A stretch of 57,655 bases of DNA, taken from assembly GCF_002250505.1 (NCBI RefSeq), contig NZ_NJGY01000003.1, positions 1-57,655 on the forward strand, in the 5' to 3' direction. Positions 8,270 through 17,671 of this stretch are shown in pieces. This stretch comes from Janthinobacterium sp. PC23-8 (GTDB taxonomy: Bacteria; Pseudomonadota; Gammaproteobacteria; Burkholderiales; Burkholderiaceae_D). The translations under genes and the position numbers were made by a program. Within the stretch, counting starts at the first letter, position 1, and the number at the start of each line of letters is the position of its first letter. The notes beneath the pieces are model-generated. The model saw nothing but the letters and a program-made list of their open reading frames with translations. It did no database searches and was not told the origin of the DNA.

Positions 8270-10324
8270 ATGAACCACCCCCACAATACCGTCCCGAAAC
8301 TGCGCCTGCTGGCGCTTGCCGCCAGCTTTGCCCTGACCGCCTGCGGCGGCAGCGACAGTCATGATGCACCAGCTGCGCCAGTTGCCATGACCGGCGTGTT
8401 CCTCGACGGCGCCGTCGAAGGCCTCGATTACGTGGCCGGCAGCGCGGCGAAGGCCAGCACCAACGCCAAGGGTGAATTCATGTGCAACGCGGGCGACAGC
8501 GTGACCTTCAGCGCCGGCGGCGTGGTGCTTGGCTCGACCTTGTGCAACGCCATCGTCACGCCCTTGACGCTGGCCGCCAGCACCAGCGTGGCCGACGACA
8601 AGGTGGTCAACCGCCTGCTGGCGCTGCAACTGCTGGACGACGACAGCGACCCGTCGAACGGAATCAGGATCAGCAGCGACGTCAAGACGGCGCTGGCCGG
8701 CAAGACGCTGGACTTTGCCGCCGCGCCCGCCGCTTTCAATACGGCGCTGGCCGCGCACCTGGCCACCCTGGGCGCCAAGTTTGCAGGCCGCACGGTCGAC
8801 ACCGAGCGCCGCGCCCTGGTGCGCGAGCATTTTGAAGATACCCTTGCTTCGAAAGTGGGCGCTCCCGTCAACGAGGCGCTGACGCAGACCACCCCGCTCG
8901 GCGAAGTGAAAGTGACGGTCACGCGCTACCAGATCCAGGCTGCCAACAGTTTTTACGTGCCGTACGAAGGCGCGAACGCAAAGGTCAAGAGCGAGTTCCC
9001 GAACGGCTTCTTGCCGTCCTACGGTTCCGGCCTGGCCTTCAAGGGGACAAACGCCAGCGGCGACCTGGAATTCTATGGCCTGACCGACCGCGGCCCGAAC
9101 GGCGATGGTCCTTTGGTGCCGGACCCGAACGTCAAGGGCGCCACCATCGGCAGCAAGATCTTTCCGTCGCCCGGCTTTGCGCCAGCGTTTGGCGTGATCA
9201 CGGTCGGCAAGAGCGGCGCCGTTCTGGCCTCCTCCACGCCGATCAAGGTCAGCGCCACCGTCAACACCTCGGGCTTGCCGGTGCCGGTGGGCGCGGTCGG
9301 CAATTCGGCCGAAATGCCCGTGATGGACGCGATGAAGTACGATCCGGCCAGCCGCGCCGTGTTCAACGCAGGTGGGCTCGATTCGGAAGCTATCGTGGTC
9401 GACAAGAAGCGCAATGCGCTGTGGGTTTCCGACGAATACGGCCCCTTCATCATCAAGCTCGATGCGGCCACCGGCGTGATCCAGGCCAAATATGAACCGG
9501 GCAAGGGCTTGCCGGCATTGTTCGCCAAGCGCCGCGCCAACCGCGGCATGGAAGGCATGACGCTCGATACGTCGAACGACAAGCTGTACGCCTTTTTGCA
9601 AAGCCCGCTGACGGACGGCAGCGCCACCTACGCAGTGACCAAAAAGTCGGAACAGATCGAGCGCTATGCGCGCTTTACGCGCTGGATCGAATTCGATCCC
9701 ACGCTTGGCACCAGCGGCAGGATGTTTGCCTATCCGCTCGACGCGGCAGACTATCAGGATGGGCGTACCGGCAACGCCAAGCTGGGCGACATGGTGGCGC
9801 TCGGTGGCGGCAAATTCCTCGTCATCGAACAGGGCGCCGCGCCTTCGGGCAAGGTGTTCAACAAGCTGATGCTGGTGGACCTGAACGCCGCCACCGATAT
9901 TTCGGGCAGCGCATATAACGCGGCGACCTCCGACCTGGAAAAGAGCAGCATGGCTGGCGCCGCCGTCAATGGCGCCGACTGGGCGCAGGTGAAAACGCTG
10001 AAGAAAACCCTGCTGCTCGACTTGAACGCGATCGGCTGGGCGGCGGAAAAAGCCGAAGGCCTGACCCTGGTCGACGGCTCGACCATTGCGCTGGCCAACG
10101 ACAACGACTTCGGCATGAAGACCAGGGTGTTTGATGCGGCGGGCGTGGAAGTGCAGGGCGCCGATGTGACCAAGTGCGTGGTAGACGCCAATGGCGTGAT
10201 CGTGACGAGCAGCGCACTTGGCTGCAACGCCGCCAATACCATCCGCGTGGCGCGCGGCGACGACCGCGAGCGGCCGGCACGCTTGTGGATCGTGAAGTTT
10301 GCCAAGGCGCTCAATACGTATTGA
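8270..10324 (+). CDS. Phytase-like (esterase-like phytase family) lipoprotein
   Basis: 684-residue lipoprotein. The signal peptide ends at a lipobox (FALTACGGS), so Cys would be lipidated. Residues 40-230 form an N-terminal region of unknown fold (VFLDGAVEGLDYVAG...). From about 230 the chain matches the esterase-like phytase family (YGSGLAFKG, FYGLTDRGPNGDGP, DSEAIVVDKKRNALWVSDEYGPFI, RRANRGMEGMTLD, EGLTLVDGSTIALANDNDFG), with many acidic metal-ligand candidates of a beta-propeller. Start at 8270 follows AGGAAG; 8255 is an in-frame alternative. A Pho box lies upstream. A role in releasing phosphate from organic esters outside the cell is inferred; activity on phytate is not shown. Confidence 0.82.
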   Translation: MNHPHNTVPKLRLLALAASFALTACGGSDSHDAPAAPVAMTGVFLDGAVEGLDYVAGSAAKASTNAKGEFMCNAGDSVTFSAGGVVLGSTLCNAIVTPLTLAASTSVADDKVVNRLLALQLLDDDSDPSNGIRISSDVKTALAGKTLDFAAAPAAFNTALAAHLATLGAKFAGRTVDTERRALVREHFEDTLASKVGAPVNEALTQTTPLGEVKVTVTRYQIQAANSFYVPYEGANAKVKSEFPNGFLPSYGSGLAFKGTNASGDLEFYGLTDRGPNGDGPLVPDPNVKGATIGSKIFPSPGFAPAFGVITVGKSGAVLASSTPIKVSATVNTSGLPVPVGAVGNSAEMPVMDAMKYDPASRAVFNAGGLDSEAIVVDKKRNALWVSDEYGPFIIKLDAATGVIQAKYEPGKGLPALFAKRRANRGMEGMTLDTSNDKLYAFLQSPLTDGSATYAVTKKSEQIERYARFTRWIEFDPTLGTSGRMFAYPLDAADYQDGRTGNAKLGDMVALGGGKFLVIEQGAAPSGKVFNKLMLVDLNAATDISGSAYNAATSDLEKSSMAGAAVNGADWAQVKTLKKTLLLDLNAIGWAAEKAEGLTLVDGSTIALANDNDFGMKTRVFDAAGVEVQGADVTKCVVDANGVIVTSSALGCNAANTIRVARGDDRERPARLWIVKFAKALNTY

Positions 10325-10341
10325 TGCAGTTTGATGGACGC

Positions 10342-10371
10342 AAAAAAGCCGCAGGCGTGAGCTGTGCGGCT
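10342..10371 (-). terminator. Rho-independent terminator of the S9 peptidase gene
   Basis: On the - strand AGCCGCA pairs with TGCGGCT around an 11-base loop and is followed by six T. It lies 49 bases after the peptidase stop codon. Confidence 0.65.
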
Positions 10372-10382
10372 AGCGTAAAACT

Positions 10383-10409
10383 GGGGTCAGACCCGTCGGG
10401 TTTGACCCC
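10383..10409. repeat. GGGGTCA hairpin repeat, copy 1
   Basis: GGGGTCA (10383-10389) pairs with TGACCCC (10403-10409), with an inner CCC/GGG pairing. It sits between the convergent phytase-like and peptidase genes and could end transcription on the + strand. A related hairpin is at 39629-39669. I recognise the GGGGTCAGACC core as a recurrent intergenic motif of Oxalobacteraceae; the copy number in this genome is unknown. Confidence 0.55.
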
Positions 10410-10419
10410 TGATTTCACT

Positions 10420-12504
10420 TTACTTCTTCGTGTAAGTATTCAACCAATCCAATACCGTGTGATGCCACAGCAGCGAGTTCGCCGGTTTCAAGACCCAGTG
10501 ATTCTCGTCCGGGAACACCAGCAGCTTGCTCGGCACGTTCTGGCGCTGCAGCGCGGTGAAGGTGCCCAGGCCCTGGGTGGTCGGGATGCGGAAGTCCAGG
10601 TCGCCCTGGACCACCAGCATCGGCGTTTTCCAGTTCTTCACGTAGTTGACGGGATTGAACTGCTCGTGTTTCGCCGCCGCGTCATAATAAGTGCCGCCGT
10701 TTTCCCACTCGTTGAACCACAGTTCTTCCGTCGCGTAGTACATGGCGCGGTTGTCGAACACGCCGTCGTGGTTGACCAGGCATTTGAAGCCGTCCGGCCA
10801 GTTGCCGGCGATCCAGTTCATCATGTAGCCGCCGTAGGAAGCGCCCAGGGCGCAGCTGCGGTCACGGTCCAGCCACGGGAATTTCTGCGTCGCCGCCGCT
10901 AACCCTTTTTGCAGGTCGACCAGCGGCTTGCCACCCCAGTCGCCGCTGATGGAATCGGTGAACTGCTGGCCGTAGCCGGTCGAACCGTGGAAGTCGATGA
11001 AGACGGTGGCGTAGCCGGCGCCCGCATACACCTGCGGATTCCAGCGGTAGCTCCAGCTGTTGCCGAAGCTGCCTTGCGGGCCGCCATGCACGAGGAAGGC
11101 GATCGGGTATTTCTCGCCGGCTTTGGCGTTCCATGGCTTCATCACGTGGCCGTAGACGGTTTCGCCATTGGCGCCGGCAAACGAAAACTGTTCATATTCG
11201 CCAAAGCGCACATCGGCCAGCGCTTGCGCATTCTGCTTCGTCAGTTGCGTCATCGGCGCCGATTCGGACTTCGCATCAAGCTGGCGCTGATACAGCTGCG
11301 CACCGGAGGCCAGGTTGGCGTGCGTGAGCACGATGGTATTGCCACGCACGTCGAAGTCGCCGACGGCGCCCTTGCCGGTCAGGGCCGACACCTTGCCGCT
11401 GGCCGCATCGATATGGAACAAACGGTGCTGGCCGACATCATCGGCGGTGACCAGAAAGGCCTTGCCGTCCGGGGTCCAGCGCAAGTCGGCGATCGAGCGG
11501 TCCCAGTCGTTGGCCACGGTGCGCTTCTTGCCGGTGGCCACATCCATCAGCACCAGGTGGAAGCGGTCCGCCTCGAAACCGGGCTTGGTCATGGCCACAT
11601 AAGCTAAGGTGCGGCCGTCCGGCGACCAGGTCGCCTTGGTGTCCCAGGCAGGATTGTCGGCCGTGAGGTTGCGCGGCGCTTCGCCACCGGTGGCGGCGAT
11701 GGTATACACGTCGAAGTTGGTCGACCACGATTCCGTGCGGCCGGCCACGTGCACCGAGAAGGCGAGCGTTTTGCCGTCCGGGCTGAAGTGGTATTCGCCG
11801 TTGTCGCCGAACGGCTTTGACGGCGCGTCGCCGTCCAGGGTGCCGGAGAGGCTGACCGGCATGGCGCTGACCTTGCCGGAAGCATCGATCGGCGCGGAAT
11901 AGAGCACGTTGCGGCGGCCATCGGCCCAGGTGTCCCAGTGGCGCACGAACAGCTGCTCGTAGACCATGCCGCTAGCCTTGTTTTTTGCCTTGTCGTCAAG
12001 GCGTTTTTTGCTGCAGGCGATGTCGGCGCAATCGAGATACACGCCCATGCTGAAGGCCAGGCGGTCGCCCTGCGGCGACAGGCGGTAGGTGTCGACGTCC
12101 AGCGCCAGGTCGGTCACTTTCGACGCTTCGCCGCCGTTCATCGGCAGCTGCCATACTTGCGAGGAGCCCGAACGGCCGGACAGAAAGTAGATGGCGTCGC
12201 CCTTGGGCGACCATTGCGGATCGCTGGCGCTGGCCTCGCCGCGCGTGAGCTGGCGCGGCGCGGCGTTCGGCGCGCGCAGGTCGATCATCCACAGCTGCGT
12301 GTTGCCGCGGTTTTTATCAAGATTGGTGCTGCGCACGGTGTAGACCACGCGCGTGGCGTCCGGCGACAGCGCCGGGCTGCCGACACGCTCCATGGCGACC
12401 ATGTCTTCGACGGTAAAACCGCGCGGCGCCGCCAGCGCCGGGGTGGTGGCGGTGGTGGCCAAGGCGGCACTGAATGCTCCCAAGAGCAACAGACGTAAAC
12501 TCAT
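10420..12504 (-). CDS. S9-family serine peptidase (prolyl oligopeptidase superfamily), secreted
   Basis: 694 residues. A signal peptide of about 25 residues (MSLRLLLLGAFSAALATTATTPALA) directs it to the periplasm. Residues 30-430 form a WD40-like/TolB-like beta-propeller (SPDATRVVYTV, WSPKGDAIYFLSGR, WSPDGRTLAYVAMT, WTPDGKAFLVTADD). The C-terminal alpha/beta hydrolase has the nucleophile in GASYGGY (about S556), an acid in VVQGDLDFRIP (about D637) and His in DENHW (about H669). The family cleaves dipeptides or acyl groups from short peptides. It has its own terminator and is divergent from a small secreted protein. Confidence 0.9.
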   Translation of the reverse strand: MSLRLLLLGAFSAALATTATTPALAAPRGFTVEDMVAMERVGSPALSPDATRVVYTVRSTNLDKNRGNTQLWMIDLRAPNAAPRQLTRGEASASDPQWSPKGDAIYFLSGRSGSSQVWQLPMNGGEASKVTDLALDVDTYRLSPQGDRLAFSMGVYLDCADIACSKKRLDDKAKNKASGMVYEQLFVRHWDTWADGRRNVLYSAPIDASGKVSAMPVSLSGTLDGDAPSKPFGDNGEYHFSPDGKTLAFSVHVAGRTESWSTNFDVYTIAATGGEAPRNLTADNPAWDTKATWSPDGRTLAYVAMTKPGFEADRFHLVLMDVATGKKRTVANDWDRSIADLRWTPDGKAFLVTADDVGQHRLFHIDAASGKVSALTGKGAVGDFDVRGNTIVLTHANLASGAQLYQRQLDAKSESAPMTQLTKQNAQALADVRFGEYEQFSFAGANGETVYGHVMKPWNAKAGEKYPIAFLVHGGPQGSFGNSWSYRWNPQVYAGAGYATVFIDFHGSTGYGQQFTDSISGDWGGKPLVDLQKGLAAATQKFPWLDRDRSCALGASYGGYMMNWIAGNWPDGFKCLVNHDGVFDNRAMYYATEELWFNEWENGGTYYDAAAKHEQFNPVNYVKNWKTPMLVVQGDLDFRIPTTQGLGTFTALQRQNVPSKLLVFPDENHWVLKPANSLLWHHTVLDWLNTYTKK

Positions 12505-12714
12505 TCAAACTCCCGTTATGTTCAAGATCGATCTGGCCGGCAGTCCCGCCGGCAGCCCGACATCATAGCAACAAAGCGCAGCTTGCCGCCGGAGTTGGGC
12601 GCTGGTGGCCGATGACCGGCTGCCTCTGGCCGATGCAAGATAGTTGCCAATTGGAACGGTGTTCAGCAAGTTGCCTGTTAGACTGCGTTTCTTTTTTTAT
12701 ATGAGTACCGAGCC

Positions 12715-13299
12715 ATGCGTTTGAGAACTGTTGCCTGCACCGTCGCCACCTTGTTTTCCACCGGCGCCGGCTTTGTCCACGCCGCCGCCACGCCCACCCG
12801 GGAACAGATCCAGGCCGCCGTCGATGCGGGCGTGGCGAAGACGGCGTCGTCGATGCCGATGGCCGTCAAGGTCACCAGCCTGCTTGGCTGCCAGGATGCG
12901 CAGGATGCGCAGGGCGAGGTCGTCTGCCTGGTGGGCATGCGTGCGGGCATGCGCGATGGCTTTACCGTCTTGCCGCTGCGTAAAGAAAACGGTGGCGCCT
13001 GGGTCGGCGTCGAGCGCAAGAATGCGACATTCGCCGGGCCGTCGATCGGCGAGGCGCAAGCGCTGATGCGCGCCTGGGTCGGCGAAGAAATCGCGCGCAA
13101 TCCGGACGCTGCGAACGATGTGCAGATGCAGGAAGCGCAAACGGCGATGCAGGTCAAGGCCCTCGAGGCGTGCGTAGTCAAGCGCAGCACGGGCTACCTG
13201 GTGTGCGATGCCGTGCTGAGCGTGCCGAACCGCGCCGACATCAGGACGGCATTCACGTTCATGCTGGAGAGCACGGGCTGGCGCTACGTGCCGCGTTAA
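12715..13299 (+). CDS. Small secreted protein of unknown function
   Basis: 194 residues that I do not recognise. A signal peptide of about 24 residues (MRLRTVACTVATLFSTGAGFVHAA) is clear. The mature protein has four Cys (LLGCQDAQD, GEVVCLVG, LEACVVKR, YLVCDAVL), enough for two disulfides, as expected for a periplasmic protein. The C-terminus is TFMLESTGWRYVPR. The 210-base gap to the divergent S9 peptidase serves both genes. GAGTACCGAGCC precedes the ATG. No neighbour suggests a role. Confidence 0.7.
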   Translation: MRLRTVACTVATLFSTGAGFVHAAATPTREQIQAAVDAGVAKTASSMPMAVKVTSLLGCQDAQDAQGEVVCLVGMRAGMRDGFTVLPLRKENGGAWVGVERKNATFAGPSIGEAQALMRAWVGEEIARNPDAANDVQMQEAQTAMQVKALEACVVKRSTGYLVCDAVLSVPNRADIRTAFTFMLESTGWRYVPR

Positions 13300-13808
13300 A
13301 CCGTTTCATCATATCGGGCGCGGCGCCGGCAAGAAAGTCATGACGCACCGCCTGCTATCCCATTGCAGCGCCCGTCCGGGCCTGTACCTCGCCCTCCCTG
13401 GCAAGCCGGCCCCGGTCCCGGTCCCGGTTCCGGTTCCGGTTCCGGCCCCGAGTGGCGAGCGGCGCGCCAGCGGCACGTCTGCGCGGCATTTATCATGTAT
13501 TATTTGGCAATAAAAAATTCATTTAAATCAACTTTAACAAAAATAAATATTAATTAAATGTAGCTTTTTTATTGAAAAATAATATATTTGTTTAATTTAT
13601 TTAATTTGGTGTAATATATTCTCAAGATAATATGGAGCGATATTCCGGCAGACCGCAGCCTGGCGCCGCTGCTGCCCTCGTTCCGGAAATTGTCCATTTC
13701 ATTGGTAATAAAATATTAAAATGTGGATGCCAGCTATGCCGCCATGGCCTGGTATCAGTCCCTTACCTGCTTACCCGTCAAAGTACGGGCTACCCTGAGG
13801 ATGTGACC
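13300..13808. other. Intergenic region: GC-rich hexamer repeat next to an AT-rich block
   Basis: 509 bases without a convincing gene. The first part is GC-rich and includes a hexanucleotide repeat. About 13490-13640 is strikingly AT-rich (runs such as ATAAATATTAATTAAATG and AATATATTTG), unlike anything nearby, and probably contains the promoter of the receptor gene at 13809. The small open frame from 13363 is low-complexity and is not credited. Confidence 0.6.
13412..13447. repeat. Hexanucleotide tandem repeat CCGGTC/CCGGTT
   Basis: Six adjacent units: CCGGTC twice, CCGGTT three times, CCGGCC once. Not in a credited gene. Confidence 0.75.
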
Positions 13809-15500
13809 ATGCGACTCAATCTTCCTGTCAGCGATACCGAAATCAACCTGAGCGATACCGAAACCATTGTTTCGACTACCGATTTGCAAGGCAATATTAC
13901 CTACGCCAATCCGTATTTTATCGACATCAGCGGCTACACGGCCGAAGAACTGATGGGCGCGCCACAAAACATCCTGCGCCATCCCGACATGCCGGTCGAA
14001 GCGTTTGCCGACTTCTGGGCCACCATCCGCTCCGGCCGTTCCTGGAGCGGCATGGTGAAGAACCGCTGCAAGAATGGCGACTACTATTGGGTGCTGGCGA
14101 ACGTCACGCCGGTGGTCGAAGACGGCGTCGCGATCGGCTATATGTCGGTGCGTACCAAGCCCACGCGCCAGCAGGTGGCGCAGGCCGCAGCGTTGTATGC
14201 GCGCATCAAGGCGGGGCAGGCCGGCGGCGTGGCGATCAGCCAGGGCGAGGCCGTGCGCACCGGCTGGCTGGCGAAAATTGCCGGGTTGCGCGATATGGCG
14301 CTGGGCAAACGCATCGGCTGGAACCTCGGCTTGCTCAGCCTTTTGCTGGCGCTGCAACTGGCCTGGCATGCCGATCTGTTTCCTGCCTCGGCCTCACCGT
14401 GGCTGACCGCCTTGTCGGCGGCCGGATTGCTCGCCACCCTGTATTTCTGGAGCGTCTTGCACCGCACCGTGCTGCTGCCCTTGCAGCAGGCGCGCCAGGC
14501 CTGCGACGTGATGGCCGGCGGCGACCTGACGGCCGAGATCGACACCACGCGGCGCGATGAAATGGGACAGCTGCTGCGTTCGCTGCGCCAGTTGCGCGTC
14601 AACCTGCACTCCATCGTCGGCGACGTGCGCGGCAACTTCTTGCGCATCAGCGCGGCCAGCGCCGATATCGCCGCCGGCAATATGGACTTGTCGGGCCGCA
14701 CGGAGGCGCAGGCTTCGGCGCTGCAGCAGACGGCGTCGAGCATGGAACAACTGGCCGCGACGGTGCAGCAGAACAGCGGCAATGCGGGCCAGGCCAGCGA
14801 AATGGCGGGCAAGGTTCACGGCCTGGCCGGACGTGGTGGCGAGATCGTCGGCCAGGTCGTGACGATGATGGACCAGATCAATGCGTCGTCGAAGAAGATC
14901 GGCGAGATCACCGGCATTATCGAAGGCATTGCGTTTCAAACCAATATCCTGGCCCTGAACGCGGCCGTGGAAGCGGCGCGGGCCGGTGACCAGGGACGCG
15001 GTTTTGCGGTGGTGGCGGGCGAAGTGCGCAGCCTGGCGCAGCGCTCGGCGGCGGCCGCCACCGAAATCAAGCAGTTGATTTCCGCTTCCCTGCAGCAGGT
15101 ACAGGAAGGCGCGCGGCTGGCCGCGCAGGCCGGCGCCAGCAGCCAGGAAATGCTGTCCGCAGTACAGGGCGTGCACGGCATCATGGGCGAAATCGCCTCG
15201 GCCTCGCGCGAGCAAAGCCACGGCATCGGCCAGGTCAATCAGGCCGTGACGCAAATGGATGAAGTGACGCAACAGAACGCGGCGCTGGTGGAGGAGTCGG
15301 CGGCGGCATCGAGCTCGCTGCAAGACCAGACGCGGCAGCTGGAACAGGCGATGGCGCTGTTCCGGCTCGAACGTCGCGGCAGCGCTACCTCAGCCGCCCG
15401 GACAGGCCCAGGAACGCCACGGCGGGCAGCAGCAAGGCCGGTGGCGGTGACGAGGAAGGCCATTGCGCCGGCAGCGCGCAGCCGGCACGCAGCGGGCTAA
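13809..15500 (+). CDS. PAS-containing methyl-accepting chemotaxis protein, Aer-like
   Basis: 563-residue energy/redox taxis receptor. An N-terminal PAS domain (about 20-120) reads [31 protein letters not shown] and [17 protein letters not shown], the Aer FAD-binding PAS pattern. Two membrane spans follow at about 185-225 ([30 protein letters not shown]), then HAMP and a signalling domain with the hairpin [36 protein letters not shown]. The start at 13809 has CTGAGG upstream; an in-frame extension to 13632 shows no domain. It lacks a C-terminal W-x-x-F adaptation tail and ends SRHAAG. It is far from the chemotaxis block, so it is an orphan receptor. Confidence 0.88.
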   Translation: MRLNLPVSDTEINLSDTETIVSTTDLQGNITYANPYFIDISGYTAEELMGAPQNILRHPDMPVEAFADFWATIRSGRSWSGMVKNRCKNGDYYWVLANVTPVVEDGVAIGYMSVRTKPTRQQVAQAAALYARIKAGQAGGVAISQGEAVRTGWLAKIAGLRDMALGKRIGWNLGLLSLLLALQLAWHADLFPASASPWLTALSAAGLLATLYFWSVLHRTVLLPLQQARQACDVMAGGDLTAEIDTTRRDEMGQLLRSLRQLRVNLHSIVGDVRGNFLRISAASADIAAGNMDLSGRTEAQASALQQTASSMEQLAATVQQNSGNAGQASEMAGKVHGLAGRGGEIVGQVVTMMDQINASSKKIGEITGIIEGIAFQTNILALNAAVEAARAGDQGRGFAVVAGEVRSLAQRSAAAATEIKQLISASLQQVQEGARLAAQAGASSQEMLSAVQGVHGIMGEIASASREQSHGIGQVNQAVTQMDEVTQQNAALVEESAAASSSLQDQTRQLEQAMALFRLERRGSATSAARTGPGTPRRAAARPVAVTRKAIAPAARSRHAAG

Positions 15501-15507
15501 GCACGAC

Positions 15508-15532
15508 GCCAGGCCCCGTTCAGGGCCCTGGC
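15508..15532. terminator. Hairpin between convergent genes
   Basis: GCCAGG (15508-15513) pairs with CCTGGC (15527-15532), extended by inner CCC/GGG. It lies in the 44-base gap between the receptor and the oppositely oriented dehydrogenase. There is no T-run, so termination is only suggested by position. Confidence 0.4.
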
Positions 15533-15544
15533 CTGAGCGACGCT

Positions 15545-16327
15545 TTACTGCATGTGCCAGCCGTGGCTGACCACGATCGATTGGCCACTGAGCGCATTCG
15601 ACGGGAACGCCGCCAGGAACACCGCCGTTTGCGCCACGTCCTGGGTGGTGGTGAATTCGCCGTCGATGGTGTCTTTCAGCATGATTTTCTTGATCACGTC
15701 CTCTTCGCTGATATTGAGCTGGGCCGCCTGTTCGGGAATCTGCTTGTCGACCAGCGGGGTGCGCACGAAACCGGGGCAGATCACGTTGGCGCGGATGCCG
15801 TCTTTCGCGCCTTCCTTGGCCACCACCTTGGCCAGGCCCACCAGGCCGTGCTTGGCCGCCACGTAGGCGCTCTTGAAGGGCGAACCTTCGTGCGAGTGCA
15901 CCGAACCCATGTAGATGATGGCGCCGCCGCGGCCTTTCTCAATCATGACGCGCATGCAGGCGCGGGTGGTGAGAAAGGCGCCGTCCAGGTGAATCGCCAG
16001 CATTTTCTTCCACTGGTCGAAAGCATAGTCGACCACCGGGCTGATGATCTGGATGCCGGCGTTGCTGATCAAAATGTCGATGCCGCCAAAGTGCGCCACG
16101 GCGTCGGCCACGCCCTTGTCGACCTGCTCTTCGCTCGACACATCCATGGCCACGGCGAAGGCCGCGCCGCCGGCCTGCGTGATTTCATCGGCCGTCTTGC
16201 TGGCGGCATCGAGCGCCAGGTCGGCGATCACGACCTTCGCGCCTTGCTTCGCATATTCCAGGGCCATTTCCTTGCCGATGCCGCTGGCGGCGCCGGTAAT
16301 CAGTGCGACTTTGTCCTTGAGTTGCAT
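15545..16327 (-). CDS. bdhA: 3-hydroxybutyrate dehydrogenase (short-chain dehydrogenase)
   Basis: 260-residue cytoplasmic SDR that interconverts D-3-hydroxybutyrate and acetoacetate with NAD, linking polyhydroxybutyrate breakdown to acetyl-CoA. The cofactor motif is TGAASGIG (about 11-18), the NAG motif [10 protein letters not shown], and the catalytic set S ([14 protein letters not shown]), Y-x3-K (YVAAKHG). The long C-terminal run [18 protein letters not shown] and the end [14 protein letters not shown] are characteristic of BdhA/HbdH. The downstream partner genes of ketone-body use are not here; an AraC regulator lies just upstream on the same strand. Confidence 0.88.
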   Translation of the reverse strand: MQLKDKVALITGAASGIGKEMALEYAKQGAKVVIADLALDAASKTADEITQAGGAAFAVAMDVSSEEQVDKGVADAVAHFGGIDILISNAGIQIISPVVDYAFDQWKKMLAIHLDGAFLTTRACMRVMIEKGRGGAIIYMGSVHSHEGSPFKSAYVAAKHGLVGLAKVVAKEGAKDGIRANVICPGFVRTPLVDKQIPEQAAQLNISEEDVIKKIMLKDTIDGEFTTTQDVAQTAVFLAAFPSNALSGQSIVVSHGWHMQ

Positions 16328-16405
16328 TATTCGTCCTTTGCAGTGCAGGTTGGAGGATACAAATTAATTTGCCGCTGCCAGTATAGCCAGAAACTGACGA
16401 TGAGA

Positions 16406-17461
16406 TCATTCACGCGCATCAAGGCGCTCCTGCAAGCGCCAGGCGCCGGGATTGGTGCCGGCCCAGGCGCGAAACGCGTGGTTGAAGGCGCTTTGCTCGC
16501 GGTAACCGAGCAAACAGGCGATATCGGCCAGCGACAGGCCGGGCTGGCGCAGATAGTCGCGTGCCTGGCGGTAGCGCACCTGGTCGAGCAGGGCCTGGAA
16601 GCTGGTGCCCGCGTCGCTCAGTTTGCGCTGCAGGGTGCGTGGCGTGAGCGCCAGGTCGTCGGCCACGCCGGTCAGGCGCGCCGGGCCCTGGCGCAGGCCG
16701 GCCGCAATGGCGTGCCGAACCTGCGCCTCGATCGCGGCGCAGGCGCCCGTCATGCCGCCGCGCCGCGCCAGCAATTGTTCGGCATGCCGGCGCAGCAGGC
16801 GGTACTGGCTGGTGTCGGCATCCGGCACGGGCCAGTCCAGCGCCTGCGCGTCCATGGTGGACGTGTTGGCCTCGCTCCCGAAGCGCGGCAGGCTGCCCAG
16901 CACGCGCACATATTCGTCGCGGTGGCTGGCATGGCGCAGCAGCGACTGGCCGCCGCCATCGTGGGCCAGCGCCAGTTCGGCATGCGGCAAGGGCCTGCCG
17001 GCCAGCCAGTCGCCGCACACGCGCAGGCCGGCAAACACGCTGTCGACCAGGTGCCGGCTGGCGTGTGGATAATGGCTGATCCAGCGGTAATGAAAGCGTT
17101 GGCCGTCGCGCCGCAGCGACGATCGGCCCAGGTCGTGCACCAGCACTTCGTAGCGGGCCGCCTGTTCCAGCGCCTGGCCGACGCTGGCGCAGCTGAGCAG
17201 CACCAGGCCATAGGCGCTGTAGGTGCCCATGCGCACGCGCTCGCCCACGTGCAGGCCGAAATGCGCGTCGCCGGCCAGCATGGCGCCGGCGCCCAGCAGG
17301 CGCACGTAGGCGGCTGCGGGCAGGGTAGCCGGCGGCGGCGACAAGCCGTCTTCGGGCAAGCCTGCCGCGCTGGCCAGCGTGAGGTTGTCGATGCCATGCG
17401 CGCTGGCCGCTTCCAGCAGCGGCTGCACGTAGGCGGCCGTGACGGTATCAATGTCTGGCAT
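16406..17461 (-). CDS. AraC-family transcriptional regulator (OruR/ArgR-like architecture)
   Basis: 351 residues. The N-terminal two thirds match the arabinose-operon-regulator-type ligand domain seen in many soil AraC proteins (YVQPLLEAASAHGIDNLTLA; FGLHVGERVRMGTYSAYGLVLLS). The C-terminal AraC domain has PARLTGVADDLALTPRTLQR in helix-turn-helix 1 and LSLADIACLLGYREQSAFNH in helix-turn-helix 2. It lies 78 bases upstream of bdhA on the same strand, so control of bdhA is plausible but unproven. The 210 bases upstream of its start hold nothing I can identify. Confidence 0.82.
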   Translation of the reverse strand: MPDIDTVTAAYVQPLLEAASAHGIDNLTLASAAGLPEDGLSPPPATLPAAAYVRLLGAGAMLAGDAHFGLHVGERVRMGTYSAYGLVLLSCASVGQALEQAARYEVLVHDLGRSSLRRDGQRFHYRWISHYPHASRHLVDSVFAGLRVCGDWLAGRPLPHAELALAHDGGGQSLLRHASHRDEYVRVLGSLPRFGSEANTSTMDAQALDWPVPDADTSQYRLLRRHAEQLLARRGGMTGACAAIEAQVRHAIAAGLRQGPARLTGVADDLALTPRTLQRKLSDAGTSFQALLDQVRYRQARDYLRQPGLSLADIACLLGYREQSAFNHAFRAWAGTNPGAWRLQERLDARE

Positions 17462-17671
17462 GATGGAACAAAGCGATTGTCATGAAAAACCAATACCTTG
17501 TGATGGTGACGGCCAAGTATAGCTTGTGAGGCAGGCGATGCGACGCTGGAAAGGCTGGCACACAGCGGGCCGCAGTCGCGGGCTTGGCCCGGAGAGCCTT
17601 GGCTGGGCGCTTGGGCCGTTTCATGGGGCTTGGGTTTGCTTCTGTTGTTTGCGCTTCTGCTTCCGTGCTTG

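Noticed and set aside
8204..9601. 465-residue open frame antisense to the phytase-like gene
   Set aside because: Low-complexity shadow frame; the + strand frame has a lipobox and family motifs.
13363..13557. 64-residue open frame over the hexamer repeat
   Set aside because: Gly-Pro/Gly-Ser dipeptide translation of the repeat, no ribosome site, runs into AT-rich DNA.
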